Shown piece by piece: positions 1 to 8,738 of a stretch of DNA of 28,405 nucleotides. The stretch comes from Bacteroidota bacterium. Lineage in GTDB: Bacteria > Bacteroidota > Bacteroidia > Bacteroidales > Dysgonomonadaceae. Numbering within the stretch: position 1 is the stretch's first letter; every line of letters starts with the position of its first letter. The DNA lies in contig JAEWGM010000027.1 in the NCBI GenBank assembly GCA_023388315.1, positions 1 through 28,405 on the forward strand, in the 5' to 3' direction. Below the pieces are notes generated by a model. It saw only the letters and a program-made list of their open reading frames with translations. It was not told the origin of the DNA and ran no database searches. Made by a program: the position numbers and the translations under genes.

Positions 1-30
1 CTCCCGGGTTAGATGTTCTTTCTTTTTCAT
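1..30 (-). CDS. 5' end of a gene cut by the window edge
   Basis: Reading leftward from an ATG at position 30 gives MKKKEHLTRE before the window ends. It lies in the same direction as the SusC/SusD genes and follows the palindrome behind SusD. A perfect TAnnTTTG motif sits only seven bases upstream of this ATG, so the true start may be a later codon. Ten residues are too few to assign a function. Genes in this position beside SusC/SusD pairs often encode surface glycan-binding proteins or glycosidases, but that is inference from context only. Confidence 0.4.
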   Translation of the reverse strand, partial: MKKKEHLTRE

Positions 31-39
31 TTTACAACA

Positions 40-47
40 CAAAAGTA
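40..47 (-). promoter_or_regulatory. Candidate -7 promoter element (TACTTTTG)
   Basis: On the minus strand TACTTTTG matches the Bacteroidota -7 consensus TAnnTTTG exactly. It lies between the palindrome after susD and the partial gene at the window edge. No clear TTTG is seen at the -33 position. If it is used, the leader of the ATG at position 30 would be only a few bases. Confidence 0.4.
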
Positions 48-60
48 GGATTTTTGACCT

Positions 61-90
61 AAAGATAGAAGGATGCATCCTTCTATCTTT
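61..90 (-). terminator. Perfect 30-bp palindrome after susD, likely terminator
   Basis: Two perfectly complementary 15-base arms (left arm AAAGATAGAAGGATG) abut with no spacer. The palindrome lies 20 bases beyond the susD stop codon. On the minus strand the stem ends in TTT and is followed by a mixed AT-rich stretch; on the plus strand it is followed by TTCTATTT. It probably ends the susCD transcript and may work in both directions. A dyad of this perfection could also be a protein-binding site. Confidence 0.6.
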
Positions 91-110
91 TTCTATTTGT
101 GTTGCATTTA

Positions 111-1919
111 CTAATTGAACTTACAAAGTCCATCGTTCCAACCCGGATTTTGCGTGAGGTTGGGGTTGAGTGTACGCTCATCGATAGGAATCGGGTAGAG
201 GTAGTCTCTTTCTTCATTGAATCCGTTGCGTTCAGCATTTTTGTGATAATGCAAATAACCCTTTATCCCTTCCGTTAGAATAATATCTTTATCCAATTCA
301 TAAATAGAGACACCTTCTTGTTCCTTTGGTTTTTCTGTTCCTTTAAGATAAAGAATTAAATCGGTTTTGCCGTTACCCGATAGGTCATATTCCCCAGGCC
401 CTTCAAAGTACATTCCTGTAATGGGTTGATCTATGCTACTTCCTGATTTCCATCGGCGAAGATCGGAAAATCGTAAACCTTCTTGCAATAACTCAATGGC
501 GCGTTCACGACGAATTTCTAATATCACGCCCATGTTTGGGCCGCTAACGCTTGGATACCCGTATGTAGCAGAAGCTAAATATTCATCCGGATGGGAGTTG
601 GCTTCAGACATATTGAGGTTTGGCATATTCACGCGGTCACGTAGTTTTTTTATGGAGATGTCTATATCATTCTGAGTAAGAGTTCCCAATTCAGCTTTAG
701 CTTCGGCATAGTTGAGCAATACCTCTGCGTAACGGAATACCGGCATGTCTACATCTGATGATCCGGTCCTGTCGTTGTTGTTACTATTTGAAGCAGGGTC
801 CTGCACAAATTTTATTGGTTGATAGCCGGTTATAGCCACATTCAAGTCAGGAGCCAATATTTTTGTCTGATTGATACGTGTATAACCCGGTGTGCGCATG
901 CTTTGCTTCATTCTAGGATCGCGATTACTGGTTTCGTCGTTGAATGACATTGTTTCCCATCCTTGCTGATCAGTAAAGCGTGAGCCATCTATCATCAAAT
1001 AGGTATTAACAAATTTACGAGTTAGGCCCGGACGTCCCTGAGAGGTCAATAATGTGAATGCTGAGGCATTATTACGAATGCCGAGCGCGTAATCAAACTT
1101 TATAGATAGTATATACTCATCAATGTTGGCATTGGGTTGTGCAAATAGCATTAGGTAGTCTTTGTCGGGATTACCTGTTGAATAAATTTTGTATGGCCCT
1201 TTTTCTATGACCTCTTGTGCAGCTTTGGCTGCTAAATCTAAATAATAATTGAAACCGTTGCCTTCGAGAGTAATGTTATGATATTTGCGGAAAGTGCCTT
1301 CAAAGAGGCAGAAGCGAGATTTTAATGCCAGAGCTGACCAACGATTAACGCGATAAGGGCTTTTCCCTGATGGTAAATTTTTAATAGCATAGTCCACATC
1401 TTCAATCATTTTTGTAAGTATCAGTTCACGAGAATCACGCGGCTTATACAATGCTTCGTCTGTAGAACTCAACTGCATATCATACCAAGGCGAATCACCA
1501 AAATGGCGCACTTTATCAAAATAAAAATAGGCGCGGAAGAAGCGTGCTACAGCGGTATATTTAACCACGGCTTCCTGGTCTTCACACTTATCAATATTCT
1601 CTAATAATGTATTTATACGACGTAAAGTACCCCAGTTCCAACCACCTCCGGAAGCTGGAACAGTGCGACGATTACCGCCAACCATTATTTCATTTAAGAT
1701 GGCTGTAACCAAAATATCGCTCCGCTCGTCGAAGGGAGATTTGTCTAACAAATCGTTATAAAAAGGATTGCTAAAGAGCTCAAGTTCTGTCGCGTTTTTA
1801 AAGTAGTCGGTGTCTGATATTTTGTCTTTGGGAGTTAAGTCAAGCTGTTCGCAGGAAATAAATCCCATTAAAACTAAAAAAACGGATAATATTATTGCTA
1901 TTTTTTTCATTGTCTTCAT
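111..1919 (-). CDS. SusD/RagB family outer-membrane nutrient-binding lipoprotein
   Basis: This 602-residue protein is the surface lipoprotein partner of a SusC-type transporter and should close over the SusC barrel to capture ligand. The N-terminus is a lipoprotein signal: MKTMKK, a hydrophobic run, then FISC with the lipidated cysteine at residue 23. The family-typical C-terminus includes the FRYAEVLLNYAEAKAEL helix near residue 400, the RRERAIELLQEGLRFSDLRRW block and a closing PIPIDERTLNPN motif. The start lies 9 bases after the susC stop, so the two are surely co-transcribed. The ligand cannot be read from the sequence. A phosphodiester glycosidase gene upstream of susC suggests a phosphodiester-containing glycan, but that is inference. 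Confidence 0.96.
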   Translation of the reverse strand: MKTMKKIAIILSVFLVLMGFISCEQLDLTPKDKISDTDYFKNATELELFSNPFYNDLLDKSPFDERSDILVTAILNEIMVGGNRRTVPASGGGWNWGTLRRINTLLENIDKCEDQEAVVKYTAVARFFRAYFYFDKVRHFGDSPWYDMQLSSTDEALYKPRDSRELILTKMIEDVDYAIKNLPSGKSPYRVNRWSALALKSRFCLFEGTFRKYHNITLEGNGFNYYLDLAAKAAQEVIEKGPYKIYSTGNPDKDYLMLFAQPNANIDEYILSIKFDYALGIRNNASAFTLLTSQGRPGLTRKFVNTYLMIDGSRFTDQQGWETMSFNDETSNRDPRMKQSMRTPGYTRINQTKILAPDLNVAITGYQPIKFVQDPASNSNNNDRTGSSDVDMPVFRYAEVLLNYAEAKAELGTLTQNDIDISIKKLRDRVNMPNLNMSEANSHPDEYLASATYGYPSVSGPNMGVILEIRRERAIELLQEGLRFSDLRRWKSGSSIDQPITGMYFEGPGEYDLSGNGKTDLILYLKGTEKPKEQEGVSIYELDKDIILTEGIKGYLHYHKNAERNGFNEERDYLYPIPIDERTLNPNLTQNPGWNDGLCKFN

Positions 1920-1928
1920 ATTTAAAAT

Positions 1929-4900
1929 TTAAAACGTAAGGTCAATGCCAAACATATACGTTGCCGGCCAAGGGTAATATGCGTTGTTAAGTACAGCGCT
2001 TGAACGACTGAAAGCAGCTTCAGGATCGATATATTTGGTGTTCTTTTTAAGCGGAGACCAATAATGTAAATTTTCACCTGAAAAATACACGCGCAAATTC
2101 TCTATTCCAACCTTTCCCGTTACATTTGAGGGAAGGGTATAGCCAAGAGTTAAATTTTTTAAACGTAGGTATTTAATGTTTTGAAGATACCTGTCGTTAA
2201 GCCTCGCTAAATATCCACCGGTTGCCGAGTAAGCGCGGGCTCGAGGGAAATAAGAATCGGGATTTTCTTCTGACCATACTTTGTCGAGAAAGTCCTTAGG
2301 AAGATAGGATAGATACGAATAAGAGTAGCCACCCCAGAAATTCATATTTTGGCCGTGGGGATACCAGTAATGGTTGCCCGTGCCTTGAAAGAATACCGAA
2401 GCATCTATTCCCATCCAATTGAAGCCTGCGTTGATTCCATAGGATAAAGAGGGAAGAGAGTTACCTAAAATTTTACGGTCACCGGGATTATCAACCGTAT
2501 TTTGCCCAATCCCCCAAATGCCATCACCATCAAGATCAACAAATTTCAAGTCGCCGCTTAGCCAGCCTCCTGTTAAGCGGCCACTACTATAGCTGAGGTC
2601 TACTTCTTTTGCATATGCTTTTGCCTCTTCATCGGTTTTGAAAAATCCATCAGTAACAAAACCCCATATATCGCCAAGCACCATACCTTCATAATATTTT
2701 TTGGCAAATGATTTGTTAGGGTTGTCATATTTAGTGATTATACTCTTGTAGTCGCTCAAGACCAGTCCGATATTGTAGGAAAAAGGACGTTGGGCTAATT
2801 GGAATTTATCGCGCCAGTTTAATGTTATTTCATAACCCTTAGTCTGCATATCGGCAGCATTCATATCGGGAGAGTCAGCTCCATAAACACCCGGCAACGC
2901 CACACCTTCCGTTAACATATCCCTTGTATTACGAATATAGACGTCAGCCATCAAACTCAAACGGTTTTTTAGCATGGAGTAATCAAGGCCTAAGTTCCAT
3001 TGTTGTACTTTTTCCCAAGTTAAATCAGCAGCTATTGGCGCACTCAACGATGAATATTTAGCCCTAGTGCTACCTTCTCCGAAGGTGTACTGACTGAAAT
3101 TATGAAGTGAAATCAATCGCATGTAAGTGTAATAAGACGATACGCTTTGGTTACCCAATGAGCCAAAAGATAAACGTATTTTTAAATTGTCCACTACATT
3201 TTTGGCAGGCTCAAAGAATGGTTCTTCCGACATGCGCCAACCTACGGATGCCGAAGGGAACCAACCCCATCGGTTTTTACTGGCAAAACGTGAAGAGCCA
3301 TCATATCGGCCACTAACCTCAAAAAGGTAACGTCCTAAATAGTCGTAATTAACACGACCAAAGAGACCTAAAAGCGCATACTGTGCTTGTCCACCACCAA
3401 CTCCGGTTTCAGTAACGCCTTCTTCGTTTTGGCCCACGAGGTTCAAATCGTCCAGAGTTGGCGACGAAAGGTCACGTCCCCATGCCGATACAGACTTGCG
3501 GTGGAATGACTCATAATTAAAACCACCCATAGCAGATACATTATGTTTGCCGTTGAAAGTTTCCTCGTAATTGGCATATATGTTGGTTGAGTAAAAATTA
3601 TTGGTGGTAATACGCTCGCTTAACTGATTTTCGCCGGCTCCTGTATTGTATGATTCTAAATCAGAGTCCGGATATTCTCTAAACCATAATTCCGAAGATC
3701 GATTTGTATTCTGTGTTTGATAAAAACGATATGTAAAGTCACCGGTTATTTTTAGTGTTTCAAACGGTGATACTTCCAATCTTGTAGTATTTGCTAAGTT
3801 TATTGATTTGTCTAAGTTTCTATGCGAATTTTCATTCAGCATAATGTGTCGCCCGTTGCCCACTTTATAGTTGATATAGGGTGTGCCGTATATCCATGTT
3901 CCATCGGGATTCTTCATTGGAAAGTTGGCCAATGCGTGGCGTGCGCTGTAGGCAATTAAATTGTCAATGCTCCCATCTCCCAGCGAAGTGTACTTTGAAC
4001 TGTAAAACGAGGTGTTATTAGATAAAGTAGCCCAATTGTTGACTTTGAAGTCAATTTTTGAACGTAAATTGTATCGGTCAAATATGTCGGAGTGTATGCG
4101 CTGCATACCTTCTTGGCGGTTGTAGTTACCCGAAAATAAGTAATGTATGTCCTTTGTTCCACCACTTACGGAAATGTTGTGCTGTTGACTTGGGCGCTTC
4201 TCACGGAAAAGCATATCCCACCAATCATAATTGCCATAATAGACCCAGTGGCGGCGGCCGTTACGAACCTCTTCAACTACCCAAGGGCGGTCGGGATGCT
4301 CTGTTTCGTCATTTACGCGCGCCCATAACTCTTCCATATCTCGGTCTGTGTACCTAATATAATTCGTTCCGTTGTCGGCTTGCCAAAATTTGTTGACATG
4401 ATAAACCGACCAATAACCGCGATTTTCATAGTCAGTAGATGTGGTGGGTTGTTCCCAACCAAAGCGTCCGCTATAGCGAACTTCCGCTTTTCTCTCTAAA
4501 TCCTTACCGGATTTAGTGGTTACCAAAACAACGCCAAACGCCGCACGTGCGCCGTACACAGCTGCTGCAGAGGCATCTTTAATTACAGATATCGACTCAA
4601 TATCTTTGGGATTCAATCGTGATAAGTCTCCCGCATCGCCCGTAACTCCATCTATAATCACCAATGGATCGGCGTTGTTAATTGAGTTAACACCTCTAAT
4701 GTTGATTGAACCCGAACTGCCGGGTTTACCCGAAGAGGTGGTAATATTCAGGCCGGCAACGGAACCCTGAAGCATATTTGTTACGGAGTGGGAAAGACGA
4801 TCTGCGAGCTCATTACTGTTGACGGTAGAAACCGCTCCTGTCAAATTAATACGTTTCTGAGTACCATACCCCACTACTACTATTTCGCTCAGTAGTTCTG

Positions 4901-5207
4901 AATCTTCTTGTAGAATAATCTGTAGTTCACTTTTTCCATCCCAAACGACCTCTTGCTCCGCAAATCCGATGTATGAGAATACAATGGTAGAATTAACTGA
5001 CGCATTGAATGAGAAATTCCCATCTATATCGGTTATTGTTCCGTTTGTACTGCCTTTTTCAATTACATTAACGCCGATGAGCGGCGTATCAGATGCATCT
5101 TTCACAGAGCCTTTCAACGGGCTGCTTTGAGCAAAAACCCTTGTCGAAAAAACAAATGAAGCCATAATCAAGCTTATTGCTACGCTTGAAAATTTAAATC
5201 TAATCAT
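1929..5207 (-). CDS. SusC/RagA family TonB-dependent outer-membrane transporter
   Basis: This 1092-residue protein has the full SusC architecture. A signal peptide (about residues 1-26, ending VFA/Q) is followed by a carboxypeptidase-regulatory-like domain (LKGSVKDASDTPLIGVNV onward, about residues 31-110). Next come the linker EIVVVGYGTQKR, the plug domain with SINIRGVNSINNADPLVIIDG and the SusC signature KDASAAAVYGARAAFG, and then a 22-strand-type barrel ending in an aromatic-rich C-terminus (MFGIDLTF). It imports ligand across the outer membrane using TonB energy and pairs with the SusD encoded 9 bases downstream. The 316-base leader carries a conspicuous inverted repeat. No anti-sigma or hybrid two-component regulator is present in the window. 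Substrate unknown. Confidence 0.97.
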   Translation of the reverse strand: MIRFKFSSVAISLIMASFVFSTRVFAQSSPLKGSVKDASDTPLIGVNVIEKGSTNGTITDIDGNFSFNASVNSTIVFSYIGFAEQEVVWDGKSELQIILQEDSELLSEIVVVGYGTQKRINLTGAVSTVNSNELADRLSHSVTNMLQGSVAGLNITTSSGKPGSSGSINIRGVNSINNADPLVIIDGVTGDAGDLSRLNPKDIESISVIKDASAAAVYGARAAFGVVLVTTKSGKDLERKAEVRYSGRFGWEQPTTSTDYENRGYWSVYHVNKFWQADNGTNYIRYTDRDMEELWARVNDETEHPDRPWVVEEVRNGRRHWVYYGNYDWWDMLFREKRPSQQHNISVSGGTKDIHYLFSGNYNRQEGMQRIHSDIFDRYNLRSKIDFKVNNWATLSNNTSFYSSKYTSLGDGSIDNLIAYSARHALANFPMKNPDGTWIYGTPYINYKVGNGRHIMLNENSHRNLDKSINLANTTRLEVSPFETLKITGDFTYRFYQTQNTNRSSELWFREYPDSDLESYNTGAGENQLSERITTNNFYSTNIYANYEETFNGKHNVSAMGGFNYESFHRKSVSAWGRDLSSPTLDDLNLVGQNEEGVTETGVGGGQAQYALLGLFGRVNYDYLGRYLFEVSGRYDGSSRFASKNRWGWFPSASVGWRMSEEPFFEPAKNVVDNLKIRLSFGSLGNQSVSSYYTYMRLISLHNFSQYTFGEGSTRAKYSSLSAPIAADLTWEKVQQWNLGLDYSMLKNRLSLMADVYIRNTRDMLTEGVALPGVYGADSPDMNAADMQTKGYEITLNWRDKFQLAQRPFSYNIGLVLSDYKSIITKYDNPNKSFAKKYYEGMVLGDIWGFVTDGFFKTDEEAKAYAKEVDLSYSSGRLTGGWLSGDLKFVDLDGDGIWGIGQNTVDNPGDRKILGNSLPSLSYGINAGFNWMGIDASVFFQGTGNHYWYPHGQNMNFWGGYSYSYLSYLPKDFLDKVWSEENPDSYFPRARAYSATGGYLARLNDRYLQNIKYLRLKNLTLGYTLPSNVTGKVGIENLRVYFSGENLHYWSPLKKNTKYIDPEAAFSRSSAVLNNAYYPWPATYMFGIDLTF

Positions 5208-5256
5208 AAAAATTCTATATTAATCCCTAAAACTTGAAATGAGACACAAAGAAAAA

Positions 5257-5314
5257 CCTTAAATGTTAAGGATCAATTACGTTTTTATGAAGATTTTGTT
5301 ACTTAACATTTAGG
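5257..5314 (-). promoter_or_regulatory. Inverted repeat in the susC leader; rest of the gap is unassigned
   Basis: The gap between the glycosidase and susC (5208-5523) has no gene. AAATGTTAAG at 5261-5270 and CTTAACATTT at 5302-5311 are a perfect 10-base inverted repeat. Counting flanking bases, the left copy (5257-5271) is itself a dyad, CCTTAA-ATG-TTAAGG, and the right copy is the same element with one base missing. It could be two inverted operator half-sites or a leader hairpin with a roughly 30-base loop. I found no exact TAnnTTTG motif for susC; TAACTTCG on the minus strand near 5430 is a one-mismatch candidate. Confidence 0.4.
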
Positions 5315-5523
5315 TGGAAGTAATGATAAGATTTTTTGTATAATTATTTTGATATTCTCTTTGGTTGTTTTTCAAAAGCTGCGCTGCAAAATGTTTTCCA
5401 TGGGGTTATGCGACATCAAAAAAATCACGAAGTTATGTGAATAGATAAACTTTGGTTGGCGTCTTTTGAGTACCAATGATTGAATGATTGTAATTCGAAA
5501 TAAAAAATTATTTGCTATAATTT

Positions 5524-6420
5524 TTACTTGAATGTGATAATTGTGGCTGCTCCTCTTTCACCTTCGTGATCGAAAAGCTTGTTGTCGCTTGGGTGATTTA
5601 CCACGCCTTTGTTTTTTACCCACATGGTTGAAGAGCCGCCGCCGTCTAGGTTTAGTGCCGCCACACATCCCAATGCTTTCATCAGTACAGACAATTCTTG
5701 GATGTTCATTCCCTGCGATTGCGCGTTTCGTCCGTCAACCACCACCGCGATAAGGTGATTGTCTCGTGTAACGCCAATGGCAGTGCGTGGATGCCTGTTT
5801 AAATTGAAGGGCGTTTGTTCTTGTTCAATCATTTCATTGTCATAAATCAGCAGTGGTCCCGAAGATAGAATTGTTTTAAAATCCGCATTTTCCCATCCCG
5901 AAAGAGGACGCTTGATGATTGTTGGGTGATTTTCTTTTGAAATGGCGAAAGCACCGTTTTCGCGATAGTGGGTGAAGCCTTCATCAGTATTTTTTACGAT
6001 AACGCCATCCTTTTTGAAGAAAACAGTTGACCCGCCCGTTTTTGTGTTAAAGTAGCTGCCGTTTATTGCGGCAACGGCATCATTTTGTACAGCCGCCCGG
6101 CTGGTTTTTATAAACCCTTCCGTAACATGCGGAATATCAATTCTAATGTTGCTTTTGGATAGGTTAATATCCAATACATTTACAAATTGATTGGAGGAAA
6201 ATAAGTTGTTGAAATGATGGTGTTTCCAAACCACGCCAGTTGTTAGAAGGGACTCATTCCACGCAGTAGCTTTAATGGCCTCGAAATCAGAAATCAGTTC
6301 CGCGGGTTGAAAAGTGGAGCGTTCTGTTAATTGGGCGGTTGTTTTTACCCCGCAACCGCCTAATGAGACGATTGTGAAAAGGATGATTGTTATATATGTA
6401 TAGTAAAGTGAATTTCTCAT
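5524..6420 (-). CDS. Phosphodiester glycosidase (NAGPA/DUF2233 domain) lipoprotein
   Basis: The 298-residue product starts with a lipoprotein signal, a hydrophobic run ending SLGGC with the cysteine near residue 23. The body is an NAGPA-type domain: AAINGSYFN near residues 115-123, RHPRTAIGV, VVDGRNAQSQGMNIQEL, and the hallmark LNLDGGGSSTMWV near residues 255-268. The family is named after the enzyme that removes N-acetylglucosamine from GlcNAc-1-phosphodiesters; bacterial members act on sugar-phosphodiester substrates in the envelope. The gene lies 316 bases upstream of susC in the same direction, so it may supply the degradative step of that uptake locus. The actual substrate and any co-transcription with susCD are inferred. 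Confidence 0.88.
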   Translation of the reverse strand: MRNSLYYTYITIILFTIVSLGGCGVKTTAQLTERSTFQPAELISDFEAIKATAWNESLLTTGVVWKHHHFNNLFSSNQFVNVLDINLSKSNIRIDIPHVTEGFIKTSRAAVQNDAVAAINGSYFNTKTGGSTVFFKKDGVIVKNTDEGFTHYRENGAFAISKENHPTIIKRPLSGWENADFKTILSSGPLLIYDNEMIEQEQTPFNLNRHPRTAIGVTRDNHLIAVVVDGRNAQSQGMNIQELSVLMKALGCVAALNLDGGGSSTMWVKNKGVVNHPSDNKLFDHEGERGAATIITFK

Positions 6421-6459
6421 TGTTTATTGAGTTAAATTTGGGGTGTGTGAAGTTGGATG

Positions 6460-6467
6460 TAAAAGTA
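6460..6467 (-). promoter_or_regulatory. Weak candidate promoter for the phosphodiester glycosidase
   Basis: TACTTTTA on the minus strand differs from TAnnTTTG only in the last base and lies about 40 bases upstream of the glycosidase ATG, downstream of the dnaK terminator. A TTG lies roughly 16 bases further upstream, shorter than the usual 19-20 base spacing. Confidence 0.3.
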
Positions 6468-6520
6468 GTTATAATGAAGCAATCTTAAAAATAAAATATT
6501 CGGTGGCACGGGAGAAAAAC

Positions 6521-6558
6521 AAAAAAATCGCAGCAATACATTGTATTACTGCGATTTT
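6521..6558 (-). terminator. Rho-independent terminator of dnaK
   Basis: AAAATCGCAG (6524-6533) pairs with CTGCGATTTT (6549-6558). After one mismatch, AATACA pairs with TGTATT around a single-base loop. On the minus strand the stem runs straight into a T-tract (complement of the A-run at 6521-6527). It lies about 35 bases past the dnaK stop. Confidence 0.85.
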
Positions 6559-6593
6559 ACTATTATCGTTTAATTCGTTTGCGATGAGAGAAA

Positions 6594-8507
6594 TTACTTC
6601 ACCTCTTCAAAATCCACATCCGTTACGTCGCCGTCTTGTTGGTTGTCGCCACTGTTGGGTTCAGCGCCTGGGGCTGCACCCGGGCCTTGCGCACCGCCTT
6701 GTGCGTTGGCAGCGTTGTACATATCCTGGCTTGCAGCCTGAAATGCGGCGTTCAACTCGTTGGTAGCGGTGTCGATAGCGGCTAAATCTTGCGATTTGTG
6801 CGCTTCTTTCAGCTTGTTCAGCGCAGTTTCGATGGGCGCTTTTTTATCGGCAGGAATTTTGTCTCCCAATTCGTTCAATTGTTTTTCGGTTTGGAAGATG
6901 GTCGAGTCCGCGTGGTTCAGCTTGTCGATGCGCTCTTTTTCGCGAGCATCGGCTTCGGCGTTGGCTGCCGCTTCTTCTTTCATTCGTTTGATTTCGTCTT
7001 CACTCAATCCGGAAGATGCTTCGATGCGGATTTTTTGCTCTTTGCCCGTTGCTTTATCTTTTGCCGACACGTTCAAAATTCCGTTGGCATCAATATCGAA
7101 CGTTACTTCAATTTGAGGTACGCCACGTGGTGCGGGTGGAATTCCATCGAGGTTGAACACGCCGATTTGCTTGTTATGCGCTGCCATTGTGCGTTCACCT
7201 TGCAACACGTTAATCTGAACCGAAGGTTGGTTATCGGTTGCGGTGGAGAATGTCTCGCTCTTTTTGGTGGGGATGGTGGTGTTGGCATCGATGAGTTTTG
7301 TCATTACGCCGCCGAGGGTTTCAATACCCAATGAAAGCGGGGTAACATCGAGCAACAACACGTCTTTTACTTCACCGGTAAGAACCGCTCCTTGGATGGC
7401 TGCGCCAATGGCTACCACTTCGTCGGGATTCACACCTTTGTTAGGCGCTTTGCCGAAAAGTTTTTCCACCACTGCTTGCACGGCAGGCACGCGGGTTGAT
7501 CCACCTACGAGGATTACTTCGTCGATTTCCGAATTAGACAATCCGGCATCTTTCATCGCGGTTTGACAAGGAGCTACACATTTTTGCAATAAATCGTCGA
7601 TCAATTGCTCAAATTTAGCGCGGGTTAACGTTTTCACCAAGTGTTTGGGAATTCCGTTCACCGGCATAATGTACGGCAAGTTAATTTCGGTGCTTGTGGC
7701 GCTCGAAAGCTCGATTTTTGCTTTTTCGGCAGCCTCTTTCAGGCGTTGCAAGGCCATGGGGTCTTTGCGAAGATCAATGCCTTCGTCGTTCATAAACTCC
7801 TCTGCCAGCCAGTCGATAATGCGGTGGTCAAAGTCGTCACCTCCAAGGTGCGTGTCGCCGTTGGTAGATTTCACTTCAAAAACGCCGTCGCCCAATTCAA
7901 GGATAGAGATATCGAAGGTACCTCCACCAAGGTCGAAAACGGCAATTTTCAAATCGCTGCTTTTTTTGTCCAAACCGTATGCCAAAGCGGCTGCTGTGGG
8001 CTCATTCACAATACGGCGAACGTTTAATCCGGCAATTTCTCCGGCTTCTTTTGTTGCTTGGCGTTGCGCGTCGCTAAAGTAAGCGGGCACCGTGATTACC
8101 GCGTCAGAAACGGTTTGTCCCAGATAATCTTCGGCTGTTTTTTTCATTTTCTGTAAAATGATGGCCGAGATTTCTTGCGGCGAATACAATTGTCCGTTAA
8201 TGTCAACACGGGGTGTGTTGTTGTCGCCACGAACCACTTTATACGGAACGCGTCCTATCTCTTTTTGTACTTGGTCATATGTTTCGCCCATAAATGTTTT
8301 TATGGAATACACGGTGTTATTCGGGTTGGTAATTGCCTGGCGTTTTGCCGGGTCGCCCACTTTGCGCTCGCCGTTATCAATAAATGCCACTACCGATGGG
8401 GTAGTGCGTTTTCCTTCGTTGTTAGGTATTACAACAGGCTCGTTTCCTTCCATTACGGAAACGCACGAGTTTGTTGTTCCTAAGTCAATTCCAATAATTT
8501 TTGCCAT
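6594..8507 (-). CDS. dnaK: Molecular chaperone DnaK (Hsp70)
   Basis: This full-length 637-residue Hsp70 is the ATP-driven cytoplasmic chaperone that works with J-domain proteins and GrpE. The nucleotide-binding domain begins IGIDLGTTNSCVSVMEG (residues 4-20) and contains AVFDLGGGTFDISILELG and VILVGGSTRVPAVQ. The interdomain linker DVLLLDVTPLSLG follows near residue 385, then the substrate-binding sheet, the helical lid (residues about 505-600) and a Gly/Ala/Pro-rich tail ending DVDFEEVK. The usual C-terminal EEVD-like end is EEVK here. It stands alone with its own terminator and is divergent from the DUF4301 gene; grpE and a zinc-finger dnaJ are absent from the window. The CbpA-like J-protein 4 kb away is a possible partner. 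Confidence 0.99.
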   Translation of the reverse strand: MAKIIGIDLGTTNSCVSVMEGNEPVVIPNNEGKRTTPSVVAFIDNGERKVGDPAKRQAITNPNNTVYSIKTFMGETYDQVQKEIGRVPYKVVRGDNNTPRVDINGQLYSPQEISAIILQKMKKTAEDYLGQTVSDAVITVPAYFSDAQRQATKEAGEIAGLNVRRIVNEPTAAALAYGLDKKSSDLKIAVFDLGGGTFDISILELGDGVFEVKSTNGDTHLGGDDFDHRIIDWLAEEFMNDEGIDLRKDPMALQRLKEAAEKAKIELSSATSTEINLPYIMPVNGIPKHLVKTLTRAKFEQLIDDLLQKCVAPCQTAMKDAGLSNSEIDEVILVGGSTRVPAVQAVVEKLFGKAPNKGVNPDEVVAIGAAIQGAVLTGEVKDVLLLDVTPLSLGIETLGGVMTKLIDANTTIPTKKSETFSTATDNQPSVQINVLQGERTMAAHNKQIGVFNLDGIPPAPRGVPQIEVTFDIDANGILNVSAKDKATGKEQKIRIEASSGLSEDEIKRMKEEAAANAEADAREKERIDKLNHADSTIFQTEKQLNELGDKIPADKKAPIETALNKLKEAHKSQDLAAIDTATNELNAAFQAASQDMYNAANAQGGAQGPGAAPGAEPNSGDNQQDGDVTDVDFEEVK

Positions 8508-8691
8508 AGTTACTTATATTTGTTTTAATAGTTGTTTTTTTAAATTCTGATATGCTTTCGTGTTTTTTGTAACACACACTTCATTATTTTCAAATGTTGT
8601 GCCAAAAAATAATATGAGTTGTTTCTGCCAATATGTCGTATAAATTATGGCCGGAATTTGATGAAATTGGTGTTTTTTCGGAAGAAATGCC

Positions 8692-8699
8692 TATCTTTG
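8692..8699 (+). promoter_or_regulatory. -7 promoter element for DUF4301 gene (TATCTTTG)
   Basis: TATCTTTG matches TAnnTTTG exactly and lies 39 bases before the ATG at 8739; a TTG sits about 22 bases upstream as a loose -33 element. Because the motif lies inside the longer open frame that begins at 8619, it argues that translation really begins at 8739. The rest of the divergent gap (8508-8738) shows no further gene and no convincing dnaK promoter. Confidence 0.6.
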
Positions 8700-8738
8700 G
8701 GCGTAGCAAAAAATAAAATCATAACACAACTTTCAAGC

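Noticed and set aside
6760..8550. Long open frames on the plus strand across dnaK (up to about 180 codons)
   Set aside because: They are antisense to a highly conserved gene with strong codon bias, lack family resemblance and overlap each other; they are by-products of dnaK codon use.
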